Part shown: positions 55,160 through 64,000 of the stretch, piece after piece | Layout: each line of letters starts with the position of its first letter | Numbering within the stretch: the first letter of the stretch is position 1 | NCBI GenBank assembly: GCA_946406115.1 | Contig: OX291562.1 | Location: 11,252,001 to 11,316,000 of the forward strand | Direction of reading: 5' to 3' | DNA: 64,000 nucleotides | Source of the DNA: Apoda limacodes | Lineage: Eukaryota > Arthropoda > Insecta > Lepidoptera > Limacodidae | The notes under the pieces: generated by a model | Databases searched by the model: none | Told to the model about the DNA's origin: nothing | What the model saw: only the letters and a program-made list of their open reading frames with translations | Translations under genes and position numbers: made by a program

Positions 55160-55410
55160 CGCACCGCTCGCCATCGGCAGGGAATTCATTCTCACACTAT
55201 AGAACCGAAATGATCGCGTAGAGTGCGGTTTCAGAGAAACTTCCTCCCACGAACGTTTGGGTTGTGGAATGAGTGAATGAATGGGGTTCTTCAAGAAGTT
55301 ATTGGATTTTTGGAGGGTCGGCAACGCGCGAGTGGTACCCCTGGTGTTACAAGCGTCCATAGGCCACGATAACCGTGTGCTTGTTTGCGACCTTAGTTGT
55401 ATAAAAAAAA
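55160..55410 (+). mobile_element. Family J LINE, RT C-terminus and 3' UTR with deletion
   Basis: Plus strand ATCGCACCGCTCGCCATCGG through CAACGCGCGAGTGGTACCCC to GCGACCTTAGTTGTATAAAA. About 35 bp coding for the NELPAKVF part is missing (GAATGAGTGAATGAATGGGG). The 91-codon minus frame is a shadow. Confidence 0.75.
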
Positions 55411-55414
55411 ATGT

Positions 55415-56220
55415 AGTCTTTGATAACATTGAGTTTGATTAGTAAAAAAAAATCGAATGGAATGGATGATCGCTGATTTTAGCCATTAAGTCGTTAGTCC
55501 ACTATGTTAACATTCAAAAATTCCGTGTTAAACTTCACTGCGTAGTTTTACTAACCTAAAAATATCCGATCGATAACTGATGTTGCGCTTGTGGCTTTAT
55601 TGTAGCAAGTTGGATAAATTTTGTATATCTGTTATTTCAGTAAGGTAATTGATGATTAGGTAATATATAACAGTGTTATGGATGTGGATGGGAGAAAACT
55701 TTGGATGCATCATAAGTTGAATGAGGTATTATTTCTTTCTAAGATTATTAAAAAAAATTAAAATGACATAGTAACGACTTCGTCAGCTATAAATAACAAA
55801 GAATATTTTTTTAGTTTTTTTTTTAACCACGTATCGTATATGGCAAAATTATTTACGGTGACTTAGGTTAGCAGTCTGGCAACACTACACACACATCAAA
55901 CATGAAGCTCACTGAGCTCATTCGTTACACTTGTTTCGTCCCTTGTAGACGTATGCTTTCTATTGTGTTAATTGTGTTTCTGGATTTATCGTTTTGGCTC
56001 GTTTTACGGTTTTACGACAACATTATGATGTGAACGCTGTACGCTACCTTGCGTTGCCAAAGGTCAGAATCTACAAGGGAGCACACCATATAACCATTCT
56101 GCTCGCACATTTTGTGGCTTAACCCGTTTAAACCTGAACCTATTTTTTTTTCTAAGAAAAATATACGGAAAAATATAGCTCTAAGTGTAAAAAAATATTT
56201 CAAAAAAAATCACATATTTG
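55415..56220. other. Non-coding, mixed composition
   Basis: GGCTTAACCCGTTTAAACCT at 56117 has a TTAACCC start like a piggyBac end and lies about 215 bp beyond the C-terminus of transposase copy 2. No matching opposite end was found. Confidence 0.4.
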
Positions 56221-56222
56221 AA

Positions 56223-56297
56223 GGCTAGGAATCAGTCGTATCATATGTGATACAGTAGGAGGCTAGGAATCAGTCGTATCATATGTGATACAGTAGG
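56223..56297. repeat. Identical 38-bp tandem duplication
   Basis: GGCTAGGAATCAGTCGTATC and the 18 bases after it are repeated exactly at 56223 and 56261. It includes the near-palindrome GTATCATATGTGATAC. It lies just downstream of the piggyBac pseudogene. Confidence 0.9.
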
Positions 56298-56319
56298 CTA
56301 AACAAATCCTGACTCTTTT

Positions 56320-57075
56320 ATTTTTTGGTATGATATCGTCAAAACTTGAATTCTTTGTGATCGAAGATAATCGACTTGGCAGGTTTAGTAAACAGGTTGT
56401 TGGATTTTATAATGGTAAAAGAAATACGACGACAAAATGTCAACATATAATCACCGAGCACATGTATAGACATATCTACAATGCAAAAATACAGGCATAT
56501 ACTATTTTTACCACGAATACTGGTTCTGACCGAGGATATGTTTTGATTTTAAAGGTCAACACCACCTATATATTTTGATTATACTAGTTTATTAGGTTTG
56601 GCTGGGAAAAAGTTATTTTCTTTTTTAGTTGTTGTGAGTGTCGTTGTTATGTAGTGGGTTCACACCAATTGCATAGAGCAAACCAAGACTATGCTGTTAT
56701 CATGCCACTCAAAAATTATGATCTCATCAATTTTATGATAATCATGAAATCCTCTGTCTTTCTTTTTCATTTCCTTGGTATCTGGTGATGGGCGCTTGAC
56801 CAGTTTTGTTGTCTTGAATTGTCCCTGTCATACGAAAATTTCTTTTGGTTAGCTTAGCAACTAAAGGCAGCCCAGTAAAGAAATTATCTATGAATAAACT
56901 TTAGCCAAGATGCATTTTCCCAGCAATTTAACGGTATAAATCAAAACGACGCTCGCACCGTCAACATTTTTTAGAATCTGCACTGAGTAAACTTGGAGGA
57001 AGGTTATTGATCTCAACACTACCTTCATCCTCAGAGTCCTCGTCAGTGAACTATACACGGGCATCTGCAGGTGAT
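56320..57075 (-). pseudogene. Broken piggyBac-family transposase (copy 2)
   Basis: Minus strand, in family order: acidic DEDSEDEGSVEINNLPP, then SLFIDNFFTGLPLVAKLTKR with NFRMTGTIQDNKTG. After a frameshift come HKIDEIIIFEWHDNSIVLV, KYIGGVDL, QNISSVRTSIRG and IVDMSIH. The middle region with the first catalytic Asp is missing, as in copy 1. The D346 (FIDNFFT) and D447 (GGVD) equivalents remain and D450 is replaced by Asn after a stop. Sequence differs strongly from copy 1, so these are different subfamilies. The N-terminal end is cut by family V at 57089. Inactive. Confidence 0.8.
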
Positions 57076-57088
57076 AGTAGAAACATAT

Positions 57089-57257
57089 ATCTAGGTTTCA
57101 TTTTTAAAAAACGTCGTTTTATTCGTGTTTTTCAAGCAATCATAAACTGCAAAATATGACTCTTCCTGACATCTACTGGCGAGTAGTAATATCATTATTT
57201 TTACCGACACAGCAACACTAAAGCTACTTGACAATAGATGGCGTTGTTAAAAAAACA
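57089..57257 (+). mobile_element. Family V repeat, copy 3 (truncated)
   Basis: ATCTAGGTTTCATTTTTAAA to TACTTGACAATAGATGGCGT and the A run. Both ends are shorter than in copies 1 and 2. Confidence 0.7.
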
Positions 57258-57259
57258 GT

Positions 57260-57850
57260 CCTGCAGAAACTTATATTACTTATCCTCCTATCACGTACAA
57301 TAAATAATCTGCACTATAACCTCATGCAGAAAATTAAGTCGACAGGGTTATAGGTAAATTTTACAATTTTTCTTCGAAGGTATCTAATAAGCTAATATAA
57401 AACAAAAACCTGTGATAAAAAGTCACCATACACAATGAGAGGTGCACGAAAAAGTGTTTTTCTATTCTTACCTTCTATATAAGTATGGAAAGCTACTCCT
57501 ATTTTTTATAGATAAGGCGGGAGGGGGGGATTCCTTATACACATTGTAGACATCCCACTTGACGTTTTTTTTTGTTTGGCATTCGTCACATAATAAAAAG
57601 AAATACAAGATAAAGGATAACCAGAAATGATGTAGGTAAAAACAAACGATGACGTTAATTATGTAAAAAATGACCTAAGGTTACAACTAAAGTGGTGGAC
57701 TGTCATTTGTTATCATTAGTTGATGAAAAACCAAAATTAAGACAAGTTCAAGGTTTATGATACTTAGTCGGTAGTGCGGGACATGCTTGATGTTAGGTAG
57801 TTTTCGTGAAAAAGAGCCAAGTTCTTGTGAACATTTATTACTAGATTCTG
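57260..57850. other. AT-rich non-coding DNA
   Basis: No frame or repeat is recognised. Confidence 0.55.
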
Positions 57851-58310
57851 CCAGCGGCTATATATGGCTGTAGCTATTGTTCGATTAAGTTCGATTAAGC
57901 TTAGTTAAAGTTATTCCAACTTTTTAATTTTTTGGGATAAAAGTAGCCTATGTTTCTATTCCAGGACCTGACCTACATGTGTGCCAAGTTTCAACACGAT
58001 CCGTCCAGTGGTTGAAGCGTGAGTCAGTTACAAACATCGAAATATCCATCCGGACATACTTTCACATTTATAATACTAGATGCTTCGCCCGCAATGATTT
58101 GGTTATCAGCGAAGAACTTCTTAATTAACTCGTTAGTTATACTACTGGAGTTAGCTGTAGCTATATTTCGTTTAAGATCGGTTATAGTTATTCCTGCGTG
58201 AAATTTTGAATTTTTCGGGATCAAAACTAGCCTATATGTGTGCAAAGATTTATTCCGATCCATCAAGTACTTAAAGCGTGAATTAAAGTAACAAACATCT
58301 TAACATCCAT
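57851..58310 (+). mobile_element. Two tandem RTE/SINE-like repeats (family R)
   Basis: Copy one (57851-58077) ends CACATTTATAATACTAGA. Copy two begins at once with TGCTTCGCCCGCAATGATTT and ends ATTAAAGTAACAAACATC. Both carry TAGCTGTAGCTAT, GGGATAAAAGTAGCCTATG or its variant, and CCGTCCAGTGGTTGAAGCG or its variant. Short open frames here are shadows. Confidence 0.65.
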
Positions 58311-58438
58311 CTTCCATCTTCGTCTTAGGGTCTATTTTCTGTAATTTTAGAAATATGTTTTGAGCATAAGAACATTAGCGACATTAAAATCATTGAGACG
58401 GCTTCCAGTTTACCATTGACACTAGACACAGTATATTT

Positions 58439-59855
58439 TAGGTTTCAACGAGACTATTACTAAGACTCCGCTGCCCGTCCGTCCGTCACCAGGCTGTATC
58501 TCATGAACCGTAATAGTTTGAAAGTTGAAATTTTCACAGAGAAGATGTATTTCTGTTGCCTCTTTAACAACAAATACTAAAAAACAGAATAAAATAAATA
58601 TTTAAGGGAGCTCCCATACAACAAACGTAATTTTTTTGGTTTATTTTTGCTCGATATTGATAACGGCAACAGGAAGACGTTTGATATATTCACAGAATCT
58701 AGACATGCGGTAGCGTGTCAAGCCAAGTTCAAGTAACAGAACTGGCGAGCAGCACCGTGTGTAATATTACACGAACCTTTTGGAGGCACTATTTCACATA
58801 AACGTGTCAAATTTGGCTCATCTATTGAGACTTGCGAGATACATATGTGCTAATTTCATAAGCACATCTCAAACGGTTATTTAGATATTAACGTTCAAAA
58901 ATAGACATTTTTATCACTGCCTGACCTATATAGATCAAAACTCTAACCCAGTTCCAGATGACCTAAAACGTTCAAATTTGGCATGCAGATAGGTAATTAG
59001 GTGAATACAAAGGAATAAATCAGAAACTGGAATTTTTTTATAATTTTTTACTTAATTGATTCTATTAGGAACACTTAACTTACACTTATAAAAACTGTAA
59101 TGTAAGAATCAGCAATCAAAATTTATGACAGCCGGTCTTTATGTGGATTTTAATTTAGCGCACATCAAAAGTGTAAGATCATTACTTATACATAATTAAA
59201 TATATGCTGTCCGGTTGTCTCTCGATATCTGACCTATAAAATTACTTATATATATGTGGTTACATTATTATTACAATTCTTTTAGTAAGTTCTTATGGTA
59301 TAGGCAATAGTTTAAATCAAAAATTAATAATAATTTTTGTATAGTTATAAGAGTTTCTCATATACGATTTATATTATAGCCTTCGCAAGTTCTAAACCTG
59401 TTACTTGTCGGTTCTATTGTATTATTCCGAAAATTTGGCTTGCTGGTAGAAACTAGCCATCAAACATAATAATTCGTATATGAGAACTAGCCAAGTCAGA
59501 CCTAAGGCTACAATATATTATCCTAAGTTATAAAAAGAAATGATATTTTATGTTGTTATAAATAAATTTCAGGACTGACCACTGAACTTGGCACCCATTT
59601 AGATCTTACTTCTTTTGTCGTTGAGGTCAACAGCCAAGGCATATATCATAATATTGAACTTGGCTCTCATTTCACATTTATGTTTTTGATGGGATATTTA
59701 TTTATATATTCACTTTAAAAATAAATAATTAAAAAATAAAACAAATATTTAAGGGGGACTTCCATACAACAAACGTCATTTTTTTTTGTAGTTTTTATAG
59801 ATAATGGTACGGAACCCTTCGTGCGCGAGTCTGACTCGCACTTGGCCGATTTTTT
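58439..59855 (+). mobile_element. Family T repeat split by a family X copy
   Basis: 58439-58700 is the left part of T (TTACTAAGACTCCGCTGCCC to TATTCACAGAAT). 59697-59855 is its right part (TTATTTATATATTCACTTT to ACTCGCACTTGGCCGAT). In the intact copy at 53572-53979 these parts are adjacent. 58704-59695 is family X, so X inserted into T after T had arrived. Confidence 0.75.
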
Positions 59856-59859
59856 ATTT

Positions 59860-60065
59860 ATACCACCAAGATGGCAAACAAGCTTATCTAAGGCCCATCT
59901 AATGCTGAACGGTTACTGAAGCCCTAATTTGGACGCTTGTAACATTGTGGTCATATCATTACTCGTCCGTACCGTTTAAAAACCATATCACTTTCTTCCA
60001 AGAGAACATTCTGCTGTTATTCCTAAGCTCTTGAGGAAAGAATATAAGTACGACTTATATCACAC
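59860..60065 (-). mobile_element. Diverged family J LINE 3' end
   Basis: TATACCACCAAGATGGCAAA, TTGGACGCTTGTAACATTGT and, on the minus strand, RRTYILSSRA then LLEESDMVFKRYG (the FFKKEVIRFRKG position). It is much more diverged than the other J copies. Confidence 0.55.
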
Positions 60066-60149
60066 ATAGCAACTCTTCATAAGTCAACAGAAGTTACTTA
60101 ACAACAAGATACCATAATAGTATTTAATTAAACACTTTCTAGATAAACA

Positions 60150-60620
60150 GGTATCTTTAGCCGCGACTTATCGTTTGATGGATATGTATCAAAGTTTGCA
60201 ATATGGCGTCAAGCTTGAAGATCATCTACATGTCAAATATATATAAAATTACAAATATAAGTACCAACTACGTGTTGATTTTCAAATGATAAATATGTTA
60301 TCGATACACGGCCAAGTTCGAAATGGAAAATGTGGCGGAAAAACGAGGCTAGCGATCGGGCTTCTTCTCACTCTAACCCTAGGCGATTGAGGTCTGTGTT
60401 TCTAGGCAGATTTTTGCCTATTTCACAAACTTCAACTAAGCTCGTAAAGTCGAGCAGGTCATGACATTCGAATTTATCTCTGGGTTCAAATGCTTTAATT
60501 TAGCCTTTCCTTTTTTTGGAGGTTCCTCTGTGGAGTTTTTGGCTGCATTTGGATTTTTAGTAGCTTTTCTATTGGGTGGTTTCCTTTTGGTTCAATCTGG
60601 GGGTCGTGCGCAGAGAACTG
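60150..60620 (-). pseudogene. Unrecognised degraded open frame
   Basis: Minus strand pieces with protein-like composition: TKRKPPNRKATKNPNAAKNS, then TEEPPKKGKAKLK. In another frame come FEPRDKFECHDLLDFTSLVE, then VCEIGKNLPRNTDLNRLGLE. After a stop come ASFFRHIFHFELGRVSITYL and SFENQHVVGTYIC. One frameshift and several stops break it. I do not recognise a family. It could be a transposon gene or a host gene relic. Confidence 0.3.
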
Positions 60621-60660
60621 CCAAGTCCCTTATGTGAGAGGACACAGGGCTAGATAGGTA

Positions 60661-60985
60661 ATTTTAAGGCTTCCGTAGTCAATAAGGAACTCTTATAATT
60701 TCGGCATGTCCGTCCGTCTGTATTTGCATGGGTAGTACATATTATACACGCTGACAAAGATAAAATAAAATCTTGAAAAAAATATTTTCAGGGTATATAT
60801 CCCACGGTATTGACGTTGGATATTCGTTTAAAATTATTGCTGGCGTGTAAACATTCATATTCAAAGTAAAAATGTCACAGCTTAGTAGGCCGGTCGATCA
60901 ACATATAAAATGTAGACAGGTAATTGTAACAGGCAACTACGGAACCTTACACTGCGTGTAGCCCGACACACACTTGGCCTGTTTT
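60661..60985 (+). mobile_element. Family S repeat
   Basis: TAAGGCTTCCGTAGTCAATA, CATGTCCGTCCGTCTGTAT, GGAACCTTACACTGCGTGTA and GCCCGACACACACTTGGCC. Same end plan as T and U (GGTTCCGTAG at one end, CTTGGCC at the other) but a different interior. Confidence 0.6.
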
Positions 60986-61394
60986 AGTTTAGTTAATAGG
61001 GCAGAAGCTAATACATAATTCAAAGAATTTATCACACTTGTATGAATACTGTACTGTGCAATGAAGTGTACCCTTTTAACCGACTGTGATAAAAATTGAC
61101 ATTGGTAACTGTGGTGAGTCATAAAAATACCGGTTACCGTTAGAAACGACAAAAAAAGAAAATCAGCGTGGCCACACCCTTGTCTTTCCATATACAACCA
61201 ATATGTGTTGCCAATACTGACTTATACGATGCAACATGGTCACTAATTAAATAATGAATCACCTGGGCGACCGAGCTTTCAAAAATCGCGTTTATACAAA
61301 TTTATTTAAATCGCTTTTGAGCCTTTTCTGAGATACGCAAATATATAAAAATAAAAGTTTAAGTACAAGAAATGCTCGTTTTAATATATAAGAT
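60986..61394. other. Non-coding, nothing recognised
   Basis: An 86-codon minus frame overlaps the family S end and has no motif. Confidence 0.5.
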
Positions 61395-61660
61395 ATGTAG
61401 GGAGCTATGCTGAGTGTTTCTGAGCGCGATACAATCTGAAATTCTGATAAATGAATGAATGAATCTGAAAACCGAAGACACTGACACAGCTCAAGTAGTT
61501 AACTAGGTGGGGGTGGGTAATCCACATATCCCGTTGAACCTCAAACCATGGAGAAGACCGAGACATAAAAGTTTTAAGGTGACGACCATGGATTGGAACA
61601 TGCAGCGTGGGACGGCCTCTTACCAGGTGGAAAAGTCAGTGGCAGCTCCAAATAGGGTTG
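61395..61660 (+). mobile_element. RTE LINE RT C-terminal remnant
   Basis: Plus strand: RAMLSVSERDTI, then a decayed RRTKVTDIAxRV block (GACACTGACACAGCTCAAG), then CSVGRPLTRWKSQWQL, matching the RSVGRPPTRW core. It carries stops and a small duplication (GAATGAATGAAT). Confidence 0.7.
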
Positions 61661-62095
61661 CCACCTGTAGCTTCTTGATTTAAGGGTTAGTTCATAAAAA
61701 GGAGTATTCAATTTTTAAACGGGAAGCAAATTAATGAGGATCGAAACTGCTAATAAGTAGTCGTGAGCGCAAAATGGAACGCAGCCTTCGTTTCCTCCTC
61801 CAAAGGCAGCAAAGCAGCAACCTCGCATGAGGGCGTAGCGACTGCGCAGCGACTTCGTCACTCACCGCGCCTAACTCAAACAGCTACGCACGCACAGCAC
61901 GCAAGATAGAATGTCGATTTTTGACCGCAACACCTTCGACCGTACACACGGGAGTTTTATTTCCCTGTATTATAATTTGCTAATAACAGGTTAGTATTTT
62001 TTTAAGCCCTCAAAAAACGGGTAACACGTAAAATACGGGTATCTGGCGAGCCTAGTTCTGAAGCACCTTTTAGAACTGGTCGGTGTAACAGAAGA
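61661..62095. other. Non-coding with a CpG-rich island
   Basis: 61740-61960 is CpG-rich with several short ATG frames. It could be a promoter or 5' UTR, but no initiator or coding frame makes the case. Confidence 0.35.
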
Positions 62096-62099
62096 CAAC

Positions 62100-62350
62100 T
62101 TAAGATGCGTTCTATTGACGGCATAGGCACTAGAAATAGTTCTGTTCACCAAATGCAAACAAATAATATGGCCGTTCACTATTTTGACAGCGCATCCACT
62201 GCTCTACCACCCAAGCATGTGTCGCTAATGCGTTGAATTCGTTCCGGAAATTACATCATAGCGCATCCATTTTTGGTCAACGGAACGGATGAATGTGCGC
62301 ATAGACAGCATTCAATGCGTAAAATGCTTGTCAACAAAACGCCCCTTTAA
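62100..62350. mobile_element. TTAA-flanked foldback MITE
   Basis: The left end TTAAGATGCGTTCTATTGAC pairs with the right end GTCAACAAAACGCCCCTTTAA (TTAA at 62100-62103 and 62347-62350). Ends match those of 32267-32429 (CGTTTTGTT next to TTAA). AGCGCATCCA occurs twice inside (62189 and 62262). Confidence 0.55.
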
Positions 62351-62354
62351 ACGA

Positions 62355-63815
62355 TCACCCTTGCCTCTGCAGTTTATCAATTATTTACATTAAATTATCT
62401 CCGCACAAAGTACGTGCACGCAACTTGCACTCAATTTTATCGAATATGAAGTATTTTACATGATGTAATTAATACCAACGTTATTGACATTTTGTTATGC
62501 AATTAATATGAAGGTTTTAATGGCATATTGCTAATTTTTTGTTGTATTCTGTAATCCATCCACACTAATATCACAACCTAAACAATTATTTCATTGAGTC
62601 GGTCATCAAAGGTGTCTAGGCCATCGACAGAGAACTCAAGAGCGCATTTTCTAGTCAGATGTGAAAAAAAATGGTCGCAAAAGTATGACAGAGAAGGAGC
62701 GACCCTGTGGCCTCTTGTCTCTTTCTTACTTGTTTTAATTAACATACACAAACAAAATAGCGGACTTTGATAGAAAGAGAAAAGAGACCAGAGGTTTGGT
62801 TTGTCTCTTTCTAAATCTGTACCCTATTCCGCAGTGAGACGGGGGGTGAGCGCGCCCGACTAGAATATATCGTCACATATGGCTAGTCGGGTGCTATACA
62901 ACTAGTCATACATTTTGTCGCGGCGCCGTGACTGTCTTGACGTTGTCGCATTTATTAAAAGCGATGACTGAATATATGAAATGAATGTTTGGGCTGTGGT
63001 AAGATTATAAATTCGAAAGTAACTCTGTTAACATTTTGCGACTATACCGCTAAACCAATTTTGATAAAATTTAACAGTAGTAAGGCAGCTCAAATCTAAA
63101 GGAAGGACATTCACCCCTGCAGGAATCGATTTCAAATTCCACGCGAATAAAACTAAATAAAAAACATATTATTTATTTTCTGTAGCGATGTATGCTTAGA
63201 TCTTTTTGAACTACGCAACGGATTTTAATGCGGTTTTCAAACGATTCAAAAAAAGAGAAGGTTCTAAATTCGGATGTTTTTTTTTTTTTTATGTATGTAT
63301 GTGGGCATAACTCCGTCATATATAGACGGATTTGCAAAGTTTTTTTTTATTTAATAGGGTATACTTCCTAGGTGATCCCAAATTAATGTGGTGCATTTAA
63401 AACTTAATCTTTGGTCAAATAAATAATTGGTGTTAATTTGGAACTGTTAAAACTGGTTTTTTATGTTGATGATAGTATACAATTTTGATACAGATGATTT
63501 AAGTGAACGAAAAAAGCAATACGTCACTTAAAATTAAAAAAAAAACTTGCATGAAACCTACTTCAAACTCTAATTCTGATTAGATTTTTGGTAAAAAGTA
63601 TATATTTTTACCTTTTTTGTGCATCTTTTTGAAGCCGGTTGTTTTCTCGGTTGAAAAGGATTCATCTAAAGGTGAAGTGATTCAAGAGAATGGTTTTTAC
63701 GCATATATTAATATTGTTTTGTGTTAATTTGTTGAAATATGACGGTAATTGTTTAAGATCTCGGAAAATTATGCCGACCGGGAGCTTTACATGGCGTGCG
63801 CTGGCTAAGAGTTCC
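62355..63815. other. AT-rich non-coding DNA with repeat scraps
   Basis: AACTACGCAACGGATTTTAA at 63211 and GATTCAAGAGAATGGTTTTT at 63680 resemble parts of common lepidopteran repeats. No gene is supportable. Confidence 0.5.
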
Positions 63816-63817
63816 TT

Positions 63818-63937
63818 ACATTTTTAACAGATGGCGGTCTAGGTTAGTTTATCGTCGTAAACATGTCCGGATTTCATACATTTCTAGCAGATGGCGGTGT
63901 AAGTTAGTTTATCGTAATAAACATGTCCGAATTGGGT
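63818..63937. repeat. 60-bp tandem duplication
   Basis: ACATTTTTAACAGATGGCGG at 63818 recurs as ACATTTCTAGCAGATGGCGG at 63878. The units agree through TTAGTTTATCGT and AAACATGTCCG with about ten differences. The 60-codon frame across it is a consequence of the 60-bp unit. Confidence 0.85.
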
Positions 63938-63955
63938 TACTATCTATAAGAAATC

Positions 63956-63985
63956 CCCACGGTTTGAGCCGTGGGTAATAGCTAC
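63956..63985. repeat. GC hairpin, possible Helitron-type 3' end
   Basis: CCCACGG, 6-nt loop, CCGTGGG, then GTAATAGCTAC. Helitrons end in a GC hairpin about 10 bases before CTRR; here the last bases are CTAC, not CTRR. It is therefore only suggestive. Confidence 0.3.
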
Positions 63986-64000
63986 TCCTTTTTTGTAACA

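Noticed and set aside
56330..56578. 82-codon plus-strand open frame
   Set aside because: It is the antisense shadow of the piggyBac transposase C-terminus (GGVD and SIRG blocks read on the minus strand).

Overview
This is AT-rich nuclear DNA from an animal, most likely a moth or butterfly (Lepidoptera). No bacterial-style gene layout is present. What points to Lepidoptera is the mix of repeats. These include 3' fragments of a jockey/CR1-type LINE with the C-terminal signature LWNELPAKVF, RTE-type LINE ends with a TGATGA tail, and the '..GCCCGCGG..' RTE/SINE-like 3' ends. There are also several repeat families ending in GGGTTCCGTA or CACTTGGCC, and piggyBac-type transposase remnants. I assign these families from remembered sequence signatures, not from a search. 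Almost all long open frames are short chance frames or remnants of transposable elements.

The one good case for a host gene is on the minus strand. Three separate segments (39549-39775, 25227-25371 and 21361-21474) each have a splice acceptor, an open frame and a splice donor, and their phases agree (2 nt + 1 nt, then 0/0). Joined, they would encode about 160 residues. These comprise a lumenal or extracellular stretch with two N-glycosylation sequons, one hydrophobic membrane segment, an Arg-rich juxtamembrane stretch and a Pro-rich tail. I do not recognise the protein. Introns of about 14 kb and 3.8 kb would explain why most of the window is repeats. A GC-rich, initiator-containing stretch near 43.1-43.3 kb (minus strand) could be its promoter and 5' non-coding exon, but this is weak.

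Layout: 1-440 edge of a 110-bp tandem repeat; 440-13,500 AT-rich DNA with LINE tails and nested repeats; 13.5-17.6 kb foldback elements, two minisatellites (82 bp x5, 90 bp x3) and a LINE 3' end; 17.7-24.9 kb RTE/SINE-like fragments, a protein-like unidentified frame and exon C; 25.2-29.6 kb exon B and repeat copies; 30.2-35.8 kb a possible piggyBac-like element holding a broken transposase; 36-43 kb exon A, a transposon HTH fragment and a LINE RT remnant; 43.4-45.2 kb a possible DNA transposon with GGTTGCCA ends; 45.5-46.2 kb a second LINE type; 46.9-50.8 kb foldback elements, including a hAT-like one with an exact 8-bp target duplication; 51-53.1 and 58.4-59.9 kb copies of one large repeat, the second nested in another repeat; 56.3-57.1 kb a second broken piggyBac transposase; 59.9-64 kb further LINE debris, a TTAA-flanked foldback and a 60-bp tandem duplication.

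I found no tRNA, rRNA, CRISPR or operon. I saw no convincing new biological system. The most useful lead is the split membrane-protein gene. Next come the small inverted-repeat elements, three of them flanked by TTAA in a window that also holds piggyBac remains.
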